From NCBI GenBank assembly GCA_021159805.1, contig JAGHDT010000286.1, positions 1 through 5,327 of the forward strand: a stretch of DNA of 5,327 nt, written 5' to 3'. This document shows positions 1 through 4,904 of the stretch, piece by piece; position 1 is the first letter of the stretch; every line of letters begins with the position of its first letter. Both the position numbers and the translations under genes were made by a program. Origin of the DNA: Anaerolineae bacterium (GTDB lineage Bacteria > Chloroflexota > Anaerolineae > B4-G1 > SLSP01). Under the pieces are notes generated by a model. The model had not been told where the DNA came from, did not search any database, and saw only the letters and a program-made list of their open reading frames with translations.

Positions 1-688
1 GCCACAGGCCGATCAGCGCCTGCGAGAGCCCGGCAACGGCCAGGATCACCACGACAATCAGAACGCGACGGTTCGCGAGCGAACCGCCGGACGTTGTCGA
101 GAAACTCTCCAAGCCGGATACCCCTGCCGACCCGCTTCCGCGCTTAGGGCTCCCCGCAGTCTGCACACGCCACCTATGCTCACGCTCTGGGCGGATCGTG
201 ATCCGCCCATCCCCCACACGCAGGACCCCGTCCAGCACCAGCATCGCCACCAGCAGCACCTGGAGCCACTTGATGAACTCCAGCGTGCCGCTCCAGAGAT
301 CCACAGGATCCCACAGGGAGACGAGGGCCACGGAGAGGAAACCCACCAAGGGCAGCAGCAGCGGAGGCAGCCGCAGCCGGAACTTACGGGACAGCAATCC
401 ACGCACAATCCACGCGCCCAAAGCAAGCGCCAGGACCATCTGACCGGCGTGGGGAGCGATGCCGGGCCTGGCGACCTCCAGCCAAGCACGCAGAGGGCCC
501 ACCAGGAGTGCCACGCCGATGCCGAGCAGCGGCTCGGCAAAACTGACCACCACAACAGCTGCGACCCCGGCACCCAAGAGGATGCCGGTGATGGGAAGTC
601 GCGCAATTGCCGCTCCGAGAACAAGCCCCAGCGCGCCCAAGCCCATAGGCAATCCGTAGGCGCGGATGTGGTCAGTTAGCGTTCGCAT
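1..688 (-). CDS. O-antigen ligase/polymerase-like membrane protein, N-terminal part (runs off the left edge)
   Basis: The open frame read leftwards from the ATG at 686-688 gives 229 codons and is still open at base 1, so this is a partial gene. An in-frame TGA lies two codons before the ATG, so this is the earliest ATG; no good Shine-Dalgarno is visible. The protein is strongly hydrophobic: likely membrane segments at about residues 12-31, 35-64, 82-99, 108-126, 138-153 and 208-228, with short charged loops (RKFRLR at 101-106, a positive patch typical of a cytoplasmic loop). Spacing and sequence resemble the N-terminal half of O-antigen ligase family (WaaL/Wzy-like) proteins, which join or polymerise lipid-linked glycans at the cytoplasmic membrane. 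The catalytic periplasmic loop would lie in the missing C-terminal half, so ligase versus polymerase cannot be decided. Residues 157-207 form a polar Gly/Ser-rich loop without membrane character. It is the last visible gene of an operon behind the Nudix and SDR genes. Confidence 0.78.
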   Translation of the reverse strand, partial: MRTLTDHIRAYGLPMGLGALGLVLGAAIARLPITGILLGAGVAAVVVVSFAEPLLGIGVALLVGPLRAWLEVARPGIAPHAGQMVLALALGAWIVRGLLSRKFRLRLPPLLLPLVGFLSVALVSLWDPVDLWSGTLEFIKWLQVLLVAMLVLDGVLRVGDGRITIRPEREHRWRVQTAGSPKRGSGSAGVSGLESFSTTSGGSLANRRVLIVVVILAVAGLSQALIGLW

Positions 689-734
689 AGATCAGCAACA
701 TTGGGCTCTCACGCATCAAGCGCTGCCTCTTGAC

Positions 735-1199
735 TCAGTACTCAACCCACGACACCAGCTTCAGCTGGGCGTCGTAGACAAACTTAGCCTCGAACATGCC
801 GGGCTCAGGCCCAAGCACCCGCGGGGCAAAGATCCGGTCGGCCTGCGGGATCGCCATCTCATTGAGATAGGTGTTGACGTCGACCCAGGCCAGCGACCCT
901 TCGCGCAGATCCTCCTGCAAAGACCCATGGAAGGATCGCGCCACGTAGATGAAGAGCATCCACTGCCAATCGGGCAGCGGAGATACTTCGGTGCAGGTGC
1001 CGCGCCATACGAGCTCATCCACGATGAGGCCCGTCTCCTCACGCATCTCACGAACTGCGGCATCGTGAGGCGACTCATCCACCTCAATCTTGCCGCCCGG
1101 CGCGATCCAGAGCCCCAGGTTGGGTTCCTTGTGACGGTGCATCAGCAATACGCGGTCATCCTGAACCGCGTAGACCAAAACCGTGGGGATCCGGGCCAT
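735..1199 (-). CDS. Nudix hydrolase (MutT/8-oxo-dGTP diphosphatase-like), 154 aa
   Basis: A complete Nudix box is present: G36-x5-E42-x7-R50-E51-M52-x-E54-E55-x-G57-L58, preceded by GLWIAPGGK, the usual lead-in of MutT-like pyrophosphohydrolases. These enzymes cleave a nucleoside diphosphate linked to another moiety, using Mg2+ held by the REUXEE glutamates. Length (154 aa) is normal for a single-domain cytoplasmic Nudix protein, and the C-terminus (KLVSWVEY) looks intact. I chose the ATG at 1197-1199, whose A is also the last base of the upstream gene's TGA (TGATG), with GGGA about 10 nt upstream. An in-frame TTG one codon earlier is less likely. This arrangement predicts translational coupling to the SDR gene. 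Sequence alone suggests sanitation of oxidised dNTPs, but its place between a sugar-nucleotide enzyme and a glycan ligase also allows an NDP-sugar hydrolase role. The family call is firm and the substrate unknown. Confidence 0.92.
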   Translation of the reverse strand: MARIPTVLVYAVQDDRVLLMHRHKEPNLGLWIAPGGKIEVDESPHDAAVREMREETGLIVDELVWRGTCTEVSPLPDWQWMLFIYVARSFHGSLQEDLREGSLAWVDVNTYLNEMAIPQADRIFAPRVLGPEPGMFEAKFVYDAQLKLVSWVEY

Positions 1200-2149
1200 C
1201 AATCAAGTCCCAGCTTGGTGCGGAAGTAGGCCGCGGTCTTCTCCAGCCCGTCGCGCAGCTCGACCTGCGGTTGCCACCCCAGGAGGCCGCTGGCACGGGT
1301 GATATCGGGACACCGCCGCTTGGGATCGTCACGCGTGCGTTCATCATCCGGCGTGATGAAGGTGATCTCCGAGTCGCTTCCGACGACCTCAATGACCAAC
1401 CGGGCGAAGTCCACAATGGAGAGCTCGTTGGGATTGCCCACGTTGACCGGGCCCTCGACGTTAGAGCCCATAAGCGCCATAATGCCGCCGACCAGATCAT
1501 CGACGTAGCAGAAGGCCCGCGTGCGCTGGCCGCGATCGTAGACGGTCAATGGCTCACCGCGCAACGCCTGCCCGATGAAGTTCGGAACCACGCGCCCATC
1601 GTCGGCGCGCATCCGCGGGCCATACGTATTGAAGATGCGCACGATGCGCGTCTCAACGCCGTGATAGCGATGGTAGGCCATCGTAAGCGCCTCGGCGAAC
1701 CGCTTGCTCTCGTCATAGACACCGCGCGGGCCTACAGGGTTCACATTCCCCCAGTAGCTCTCCACCTGAGGGTGAACGAGGGGATCGCCATAGACCTCCG
1801 AGGTGGACGCCAACAGGAATCGCGCCTTCTTGGCCAGGGCGAGCCCCAGCGCATTGTGCGTGCCCAGCGACCCCACCTTGAGCGTCTGAATAGGATAGTT
1901 GAGGTAATCGACAGGGCTTGGCAGTGAGGCCAGATGGAGCACCCTATCCAGATCCCCGGCCACGTAGATGTAGTTGGTCACATCGTGGTTGATGAACTGG
2001 AAGCGAGGATGGCCTGCCAGGTGCGCGATGTTGTCGGTGGTGCCGGTCTTGAGATTATCCATCGCGATGACCTCGTGCCCGGCTTCCAGGTAGCGGTCAC
2101 AGAGATGGGACCCAACAAAGCCGGCACCGCCGGTGATCAGGATTCGCAT
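1199..2149 (-). CDS. NAD-dependent sugar-nucleotide epimerase/dehydratase, UDP-glucuronate decarboxylase (UXS) type, 316 aa
   Basis: This is an extended short-chain dehydrogenase. The N-terminal Rossmann motif is GGAGFVGSHL (residues 7-16), with D31 after the second strand placed to bind the NAD ribose. The catalytic set is visible as S117-E118 in ASTSEVYGDP and Y145-x3-K149 in GVYDESKR. The later blocks RIFNTYGPRMR, DGRVVPNFI and TRAFCYVDDLV are characteristic of UDP-glucuronate decarboxylases, which oxidise UDP-glucuronate at C4, decarboxylate it and reduce the product to UDP-xylose. Other NDP-sugar dehydratases or epimerases share the fold, so the exact reaction is probable rather than proven. 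The length is standard for a complete cytoplasmic enzyme. The frame stays open 44 codons further upstream, but the ATG at 2147-2149 is preceded by AAGGAGGG and opens directly into the Rossmann strand. It is the first gene of a leftward operon with Nudix and O-antigen ligase genes, supplying an activated sugar for surface glycan. Confidence 0.92.
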   Translation of the reverse strand: MRILITGGAGFVGSHLCDRYLEAGHEVIAMDNLKTGTTDNIAHLAGHPRFQFINHDVTNYIYVAGDLDRVLHLASLPSPVDYLNYPIQTLKVGSLGTHNALGLALAKKARFLLASTSEVYGDPLVHPQVESYWGNVNPVGPRGVYDESKRFAEALTMAYHRYHGVETRIVRIFNTYGPRMRADDGRVVPNFIGQALRGEPLTVYDRGQRTRAFCYVDDLVGGIMALMGSNVEGPVNVGNPNELSIVDFARLVIEVVGSDSEITFITPDDERTRDDPKRRCPDITRASGLLGWQPQVELRDGLEKTAAYFRTKLGLD

Positions 2150-2152
2150 TGT

Positions 2153-2160
2153 CCCTCCTT
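2153..2160 (-). promoter_or_regulatory. Strong ribosome binding site of the UXS-type gene
   Basis: AAGGAGGG on the minus strand ends 3 nt before the ATG, so its GGAGG core lies at normal spacing from the start. It fixes the start at 2149 and argues against the 44-codon upstream extension, which would also run through the divergent promoter region. Confidence 0.85.
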
Positions 2161-2187
2161 GCTTGAAATGGCTGAGGCGATTATACT
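2159..2187 (+). promoter_or_regulatory. Promoter of the THEP1-type NTPase gene, overlapping the divergent one
   Basis: TATACT at 2182-2187 (five of six -10 bases) follows the weak -35 candidate TTGCTT at 2159-2164 by 17 bp. Transcription would begin near 2194, about 26 nt before the ATG at 2220. This -10 shares four bases with the minus-strand TATAAT at 2180-2185, so the two polymerases could not occupy the site together. Confidence 0.5.
2180..2185 (-). promoter_or_regulatory. -10 box of the leftward polysaccharide operon promoter
   Basis: A perfect TATAAT lies on the minus strand 30 nt before the UXS-type start codon. The predicted transcript would start near 2173 and carry a leader of about 24 nt containing the AAGGAGGG site. 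No convincing -35 is seen at 16-18 bp (candidates around 2203-2209 match poorly), so this promoter may depend on an activator or on the strong -10. Confidence 0.6.
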
Positions 2188-2219
2188 CCATCATCAGGCC
2201 AAAATACAGCGAGGATACC

Positions 2220-2744
2220 ATGGGAAAATCCCTTTTGATGACCGGGCATCCCGGCATCGGCAAGACCAGCATCATTCGCAAGGTCGTTCAGGCCCTGGGA
2301 GATCGCGCCGGCGGCTTCTACACCGAGGAGATCACGGGACCCGGCGGACGCCACGGCATCAAGCTGATCACCCTGTACGGCGAGGAAGCCACCCTGGCGC
2401 ACAAAGATCTCAAGGCCCCACGCTACCCGCGTGTGGGTCGCTATGGCGTGGACACTGCTGCGCTGGATAAGGTGGGCGTCAAGGCCATCAAGAGGGCCAT
2501 AAGGCGGAACCGCATCGTGATCGTCGACGAGATCGGTCTGATGGAACTCTATTCCAGGAAGTTCCTGGAGGTTCTTATGGGTGGCTTTATGGGGGAAGCC
2601 CACATCGTCGGAACGATTATGAGCAAGTCCCACCCCGAGGCGAATGCCTTCAGGTACCTCTCCCAGGTCGAGATCTGGGAGATCGATCACCGCAACCGCG
2701 ACGCTATGCACAAGCGCGTGCTGACCTGGGTCGGCAAACTCTAG
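2220..2744 (+). CDS. Nucleoside-triphosphatase, THEP1 family (NTPase_1), 174 aa
   Basis: The P-loop is TGHPGIGKTS with GHPGIGKT at residues 9-16. Walker B is IVIVDEIG with D103-E104, followed by LMEL where the family usually has PMEL or KMEL. The family-specific stretches GGFYTEEI (31-38) and VGRYGVD (72-78) are both present, which separates it from other P-loop kinases. THEP1 proteins are small cytoplasmic ATPases/GTPases known mainly from archaea, thermophilic bacteria and animals; they hydrolyse NTPs slowly in vitro and their cellular role is unsettled. The length matches the family, so the gene looks complete. The start at 2220 is chosen because GAGGA at 2211-2215 sits just upstream and the P-loop follows after seven residues; the frame is open for 29 more codons upstream, but these run through the promoter region. 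It is transcribed alone, divergent from the polysaccharide operon. The family call is strong, the biological function unknown. Confidence 0.9.
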   Translation: MGKSLLMTGHPGIGKTSIIRKVVQALGDRAGGFYTEEITGPGGRHGIKLITLYGEEATLAHKDLKAPRYPRVGRYGVDTAALDKVGVKAIKRAIRRNRIVIVDEIGLMELYSRKFLEVLMGGFMGEAHIVGTIMSKSHPEANAFRYLSQVEIWEIDHRNRDAMHKRVLTWVGKL

Positions 2745-2746
2745 CC

Positions 2747-2771
2747 CTGCCCATCTGCAACTTCCGGGCAG
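2747..2771 (+). terminator. Weak hairpin just after the THEP1-type gene
   Basis: CTGCCC (2747-2752) pairs with GGGCAG (2766-2771) across a 13-nt loop, three bases past the TAG stop. No T-run follows, so it is not a canonical intrinsic terminator. It may stabilise the 3' end or do nothing. Confidence 0.25.
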
Positions 2772-2792
2772 TGATCCGCGTATAGAGAGTGG

Positions 2793-2806
2793 CACCTGTC
2801 CAGGTG
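2793..2806. repeat. Perfect inverted repeat CACCTG-TC-CAGGTG
   Basis: Two 6-base arms are separated by two bases. The loop is too short for a good RNA hairpin, so if functional it is more likely a protein-binding palindrome. No clear promoter is next to it. Confidence 0.4.
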
Positions 2807-2842
2807 GGAGCGTCTCATTCCCTCAGGATATGCACTGGACGT

Positions 2843-2859
2843 CCCGAGTATGCCTCGGG
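2843..2859. repeat. GC-rich hairpin CCCGAG-5 nt-CTCGGG
   Basis: A six-base-pair stem with loop TATGC. It is one of a run of stem-loops between 2793 and 2937 in the non-coding stretch after the THEP1-type gene. Confidence 0.45.
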
Positions 2860-2871
2860 CGTGGCCCAGCG

Positions 2872-2891
2872 GGAGCCAAAGCTCCGTCTTT
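2872..2891 (+). terminator. Possible weak intrinsic terminator GGAGC-CAAA-GCTCC
   Basis: A five-base-pair stem with loop CAAA (2872-2885) is followed by GTCTTT. Both stem and T-run are short, so termination would be inefficient. It could end read-through from the THEP1-type gene, about 130 bp upstream. Confidence 0.3.
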
Positions 2892-2898
2892 GACGCTT

Positions 2899-2937
2899 GA
2901 GGCGACTCACAATCCGCCTCTTTGGGGCTGCGTCGCC
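2899..2937 (+). repeat. Two overlapping, mutually exclusive stem-loops
   Basis: GAGGCG (2899-2904) can pair with CGCCTC (2915-2920), which is followed by TTT. The overlapping GGCGAC (2901-2906) can instead pair with GTCGCC (2932-2937). Since the 5' arms share bases 2901-2904, only one can form at a time, as in terminator/antiterminator switches. No aptamer is recognised and chance is possible. Confidence 0.35.
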
Positions 2938-2960
2938 ACTCTCCTGGGTAGAGGATGCAG

Positions 2961-2980
2961 GCCCGGGCGGGTAACCGGTT
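2961..2980. repeat. Two 8-bp palindromes abutting the -35 box
   Basis: GCCCGGGC (2961-2968) and AACCGGTT (2973-2980) are both perfectly self-complementary and lie four bases apart. The last base of the second is the first base of the -35 hexamer. This is a typical position for an operator, but no regulator is encoded in the window. Confidence 0.35.
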
Positions 2981-3008
2981 TCACATGGCGGCAATTCCAT
3001 GCTACAAT
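2980..3008 (+). promoter_or_regulatory. Extended -10 promoter for the coiled-coil/SPFH unit
   Basis: The -35 TTCACA (2980-2985, five of six bases) and -10 TACAAT (3003-3008, five of six) are separated by exactly 17 bp. TGC sits directly before the -10 as an extended -10 element. Transcription would start near 3015, giving a leader of about 160 nt before the ATG at 3176. This is the best promoter of the housekeeping type I found in the window. Confidence 0.65.
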
Positions 3009-3033
3009 TGGATGGGTTCCGATCCTGTAGCAT
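2999..3033. repeat. 8-bp inverted repeat ATGCTACA-19 nt-TGTAGCAT across the -10 and start site
   Basis: The left arm (2999-3006) overlaps the extended -10 and the right arm (3026-3033) lies downstream of the predicted transcription start. An inner pair GGAT (3010-3013)/ATCC (3022-3025) extends the symmetry. Because the left arm is upstream of the start, the full stem cannot form in this promoter's RNA, so a DNA operator for a repressor is the likelier reading. Confidence 0.5.
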
Positions 3034-3064
3034 CGGGGGGATGGCCAACTGGGGCCGCCAACGT

Positions 3065-3100
3065 ACCACGATCTGAACGCGCAAGCCCAAGATTGGTGGT
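3065..3100 (+). repeat. Leader hairpin ACCAC-G-ATCT / AGAT-TG-GTGGT
   Basis: Within the predicted leader, ACCAC (3065-3069) pairs with GTGGT (3096-3100) and ATCT (3071-3074) with AGAT (3090-3093), leaving a 15-nt loop. AGCCC in the loop (3084-3088) can also pair with GGGCT at 3103-3107, which would compete with the hairpin. No known riboswitch is recognised. Confidence 0.35.
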
Positions 3101-3126
3101 CCGGGCTGTACGACCGGCAGGCAAGG

Positions 3127-3138
3127 GCCAGTGCTGGC
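3127..3138. repeat. Palindrome GCCAG-TG-CTGGC in the leader
   Basis: Five-base arms around two bases, about 37 bp before the start codon at 3176. It is too tight for a good RNA loop; it could be a protein site or chance. Confidence 0.25.
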
Positions 3139-3175
3139 ACGTAGATCCAACATCAACTGAAGTAGGAGGGACAGC

Positions 3176-3502
3176 ATGAATCTGCTTGACAACATCAAAG
3201 GTGAAATGTCTGGTATCGAGAAGCTGGTTGCGAAGATCCCGGGATACAAGGGCTATAAGGAGAAGGAACTGCGCCGAGAGGCAGATAAGCTGCTGCGCGA
3301 ACACATCGCCAACCAGCTGCGCACAGTGAAGACTCAACTTGACGGGTTACAGGTTGATCTCATCGGTGCGGGCAAGATCGATCTGCTGGACGAAGCCGGT
3401 AGCGCAGCCACCCAGATCCAAACATTCATCGACCGTCTGCGCACGGCCTCCTATGGCTACGCGGGGCTCTTTGATGCCGCGCGTATCAAAGAAGAGATCT
3501 GA
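3176..3502 (+). CDS. Small charged helical protein, N-terminal part; reading frame broken near 3496
   Basis: The ATG at 3176 has AGGAGGG at 3164-3170, an ideal spacing. The 108-residue product is soluble, highly charged and almost wholly helical, with no signal peptide or membrane span. A basic stretch PGYKGYKEKELRRE lies at 22-35 and a conserved-looking RTASYGYAGLFD at 89-100. It ends at a TGA (3500-3502) directly after KEEI. One base off, from 3496, the sequence continues as 64 more residues of the same helical, acidic character (entry at 3496-3690). One missing G in GAA-GAG-GAT would join them into a protein of about 171 residues reading KEEDLNRVYEFD. I recall proteins of this kind and size next to YdjI-like SPFH genes in Chloroflexota, but cannot name a characterised family. 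It shares the promoter and probably the transcript of the SPFH gene. It may be a partner of the SPFH protein, by context only. Confidence 0.75.
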   Translation: MNLLDNIKGEMSGIEKLVAKIPGYKGYKEKELRREADKLLREHIANQLRTVKTQLDGLQVDLIGAGKIDLLDEAGSAATQIQTFIDRLRTASYGYAGLFDAARIKEEI

Positions 3503-3690
3503 ACCGCGTCTACGAATTCGACAGCGCTCTGGTCAGCTACGCCGACCGGATCGAAGGGGCCATCGGCCGCGCACGCGAAGGGTTCGAAGGTGAGGATGCT
3601 CGCTCACTGATCCTCATAATCCGCGACCTGGCACGTGAGGCCAACGCCACCTTCGATGAGCGACAAGCCGTCCTCCGCGGTACAGTATAG
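3496..3690 (+). pseudogene. C-terminal remainder of the coiled-coil gene, out of frame
   Basis: Reading from GAT at 3496 gives 64 codons to the TAG at 3688-3690 (DLNRVYEFDSALVSY near the start, TFDERQAVLRGTV at the end), all helix-favouring and charged like the preceding part. In this frame a TGA lies at 3472-3474 and no ATG, GTG or TTG occurs after it, so the segment cannot be started on its own by a normal start codon. No slippery heptamer is present at the junction (AAA-GAA-GAG-ATC), which speaks against programmed frameshifting. A real one-base deletion, or a sequencing or assembly error, is the simplest explanation. Confidence 0.75.
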
Positions 3691-3766
3691 AGGACCTGTA
3701 ACGAATAGCTTTCACCCGGCACAGAGAGTTGTGGGAAGAGCAGAGACCATACGGAGGTAACAGAAC

Positions 3767-4885
3767 ATGGCGCGTGTTTTTGACATCATAGAGTATATGG
3801 ATGAGGGGCAGGATGAGATCGCACACCGCTTCCCCGAACGAGGGTCTGGGGACTTCCGCATCGGCAGCCAGTTGATCGTGCGGGAATCGCAGGCTGCGAC
3901 CTTCTTCCGCGACGGTAAGGCACTGGACACCTTCGGCGCTGGACGCCACACGATCACCACGGCGAACATCCCTCTGGTGACCGACCTGATCGGCAAGGTC
4001 TTCTCGGGGCAGACCCCCTTCAAGGCTGAGGTCTACTTCGTCACCCTCCGTGAACTCACGAGTATGAAATGGGGCACACCACAGCCCATCACCATTGTGG
4101 ATCCCATCCTGCGTATGGCCCGGGTCACCGCTTATGGTACCTACGCCATCCAGATCACGGATCCACAGCTGTTCGTAGCCAAGATCGTGGGCACACAGAA
4201 CCTGTACCGCACCCGCGACATTCAGGGTTTCTTCCGCAGCATTCTGCTGACCAAGATGATCGACCTCATCGGTGAGATGGGCAAGTCAATCATCCAAATG
4301 GCAGCGTTTGTTGAGGAACTGGCTGCAGGCGTCCGCGCCAAGGCCGCGGAGGAATTCGCCTCCCGCGGTGTGACGCTCAACTCCTTCTACGTCGAATCCA
4401 TCTCGCCGACCGAGGAGACCGCCAAGGCCATCGACGCCGCCTCCGCTATGGGGGCCATCGGCGATATGAGTGCCTACATGCAGTACCAGGGCGCGCAGGC
4501 GATGCGTGACGCCGCACAGAACGAGGGCGCCGCAGGCTCCGGCATCGGTCTGGGTGCCGGGGTTGGCTTGGGTGCCGCAATGGGCCAGATGCTCGGGCAG
4601 ACCACGCAGCCAACCGGTGGGAGCGCCGCGCAAGCGCCGGCTCCTGCCGCTGCAGCCACCCCGCCGCCGCTCCCCCAGCAGAGCACCTACTTCATCGCTG
4701 TGGGTGGACAGCAGACCGGGCCGCTTGACATGGCTACGATCCAGCAGCAGATCCAGTCAGGCCAGATCAGCCGTGACACACTGGTCTGGAAGGATGGCAT
4801 GGCCAATTGGACCAAGGCCCAGGACGTCAGCGAGGTTGCCGGTCTCTTCGCAGCGGCCCCGCCACCGCTTCCCCCGCAGCCCTGA
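3767..4885 (+). CDS. YdjI-like SPFH domain protein with C-terminal GYF_2 domain, 372 aa
   Basis: Residues 1 to about 230 form an SPFH (stomatin/prohibitin/flotillin) domain of the YdjI or 'virion core protein' type: QLIVRESQAATFFRDGK (35-51) then FGAGRHTITTANIPL, a long helical region near 190-225, and the subgroup signature MGAIGDMSAYMQYQ. A glycine-rich, weakly hydrophobic stretch with GxxxG spacing follows (about 257-278), then a Pro/Ala linker. From Y308 a GYF_2 (DUF4339) domain reads YFIAVGGQQTGPLD with W341 in DTLVWKDG and W348 in GMANW; such domains are thought to bind proline-rich peptides. The tail is APPPLPPQP, and PPPLP also occurs before the domain, so it may bind its own tail or a partner copy. 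SPFH proteins oligomerise on membranes; in Bacillus subtilis ydjI lies in the pspA-ydjGHI envelope-stress operon. The start is set by GGAGG at 3753-3757. It lies 76 bp after the broken coiled-coil gene, with no clear promoter of its own. Confidence 0.88.
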   Translation: MARVFDIIEYMDEGQDEIAHRFPERGSGDFRIGSQLIVRESQAATFFRDGKALDTFGAGRHTITTANIPLVTDLIGKVFSGQTPFKAEVYFVTLRELTSMKWGTPQPITIVDPILRMARVTAYGTYAIQITDPQLFVAKIVGTQNLYRTRDIQGFFRSILLTKMIDLIGEMGKSIIQMAAFVEELAAGVRAKAAEEFASRGVTLNSFYVESISPTEETAKAIDAASAMGAIGDMSAYMQYQGAQAMRDAAQNEGAAGSGIGLGAGVGLGAAMGQMLGQTTQPTGGSAAQAPAPAAAATPPPLPQQSTYFIAVGGQQTGPLDMATIQQQIQSGQISRDTLVWKDGMANWTKAQDVSEVAGLFAAAPPPLPPQP

Positions 4886-4904
4886 CGCTGCCTTGGACTG
4901 ACGC

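Larger units (their letters stand above)
2745..3175. other. 430-bp non-coding stretch with hairpins and a promoter
   Basis: No convincing gene is seen on either strand. The open frames here lack family motifs and plausible composition, and they run through inverted repeats. The left half (about 2747-2937) carries a chain of GC-rich hairpins. The right half carries a good promoter (2980-3008) and a leader of about 160 nt for the gene at 3176. I checked for signatures of RNase P RNA, SRP RNA, tmRNA, tRNA, and glycine, cobalamin and T-box elements, and recognised none. Confidence 0.6.

Noticed and set aside
58..624. Leftward open frame of 188 codons rich in Trp, Cys and Ser
   Set aside because: Its composition is not protein-like, and it is a frame-shifted shadow of the hydrophobic ligase-like protein read from 688, which has sensible membrane segments.
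1271..1927. Rightward 218-codon open frame
   Set aside because: It is antisense to the UXS-type gene, whose motifs are complete; the open frame is a by-product of GC-rich codon use.
2781..2786. TATAGA as a -10 box
   Set aside because: No -35-like hexamer lies at a workable distance and no gene begins close downstream.
2181..2795. Leftward 204-codon open frame
   Set aside because: It is antisense to the THEP1-type gene and has no family features.
2747..2818. Small leftward frame (MRRSHLDRC...) overlapping the preceding stop as ATGA
   Set aside because: It is only about 23 codons, has no ribosome binding site, and depends on an upstream frame that is itself rejected.
2781..2860. AGAGAGTGGCACC considered as a T-box or other riboswitch start
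   Set aside because: No complete T-box core (GGGTGGNACCGCG type) or specifier stem follows, and the downstream genes are not aminoacyl-tRNA synthetase or amino-acid genes.
3014..3025. GGTTCCGATCC as a tRNA or tmRNA T-loop
   Set aside because: The T-arm stem is wrong and no acceptor, anticodon arm or CCA context is present.
3065..3107. H-type pseudoknot formed by the leader hairpin and GGGCT
   Set aside because: Only two bases would span the 9-10 bp stem, which is sterically too short, so the pairings are alternatives.
2815..3249. Leftward 144-codon open frame over the non-coding stretch, with an Arg-rich part resembling a ribosomal protein tail
   Set aside because: It overlaps the start of the well-supported gene at 3176, runs through hairpins and a promoter, and shows no recognisable family motif.
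3484..3502. Programmed -1 frameshift joining the two coiled-coil parts
   Set aside because: The codons AAA-GAA-GAG-ATC allow no re-pairing in the -1 frame, and no X-XXY-YYZ heptamer is present; a deletion or sequence error fits better.
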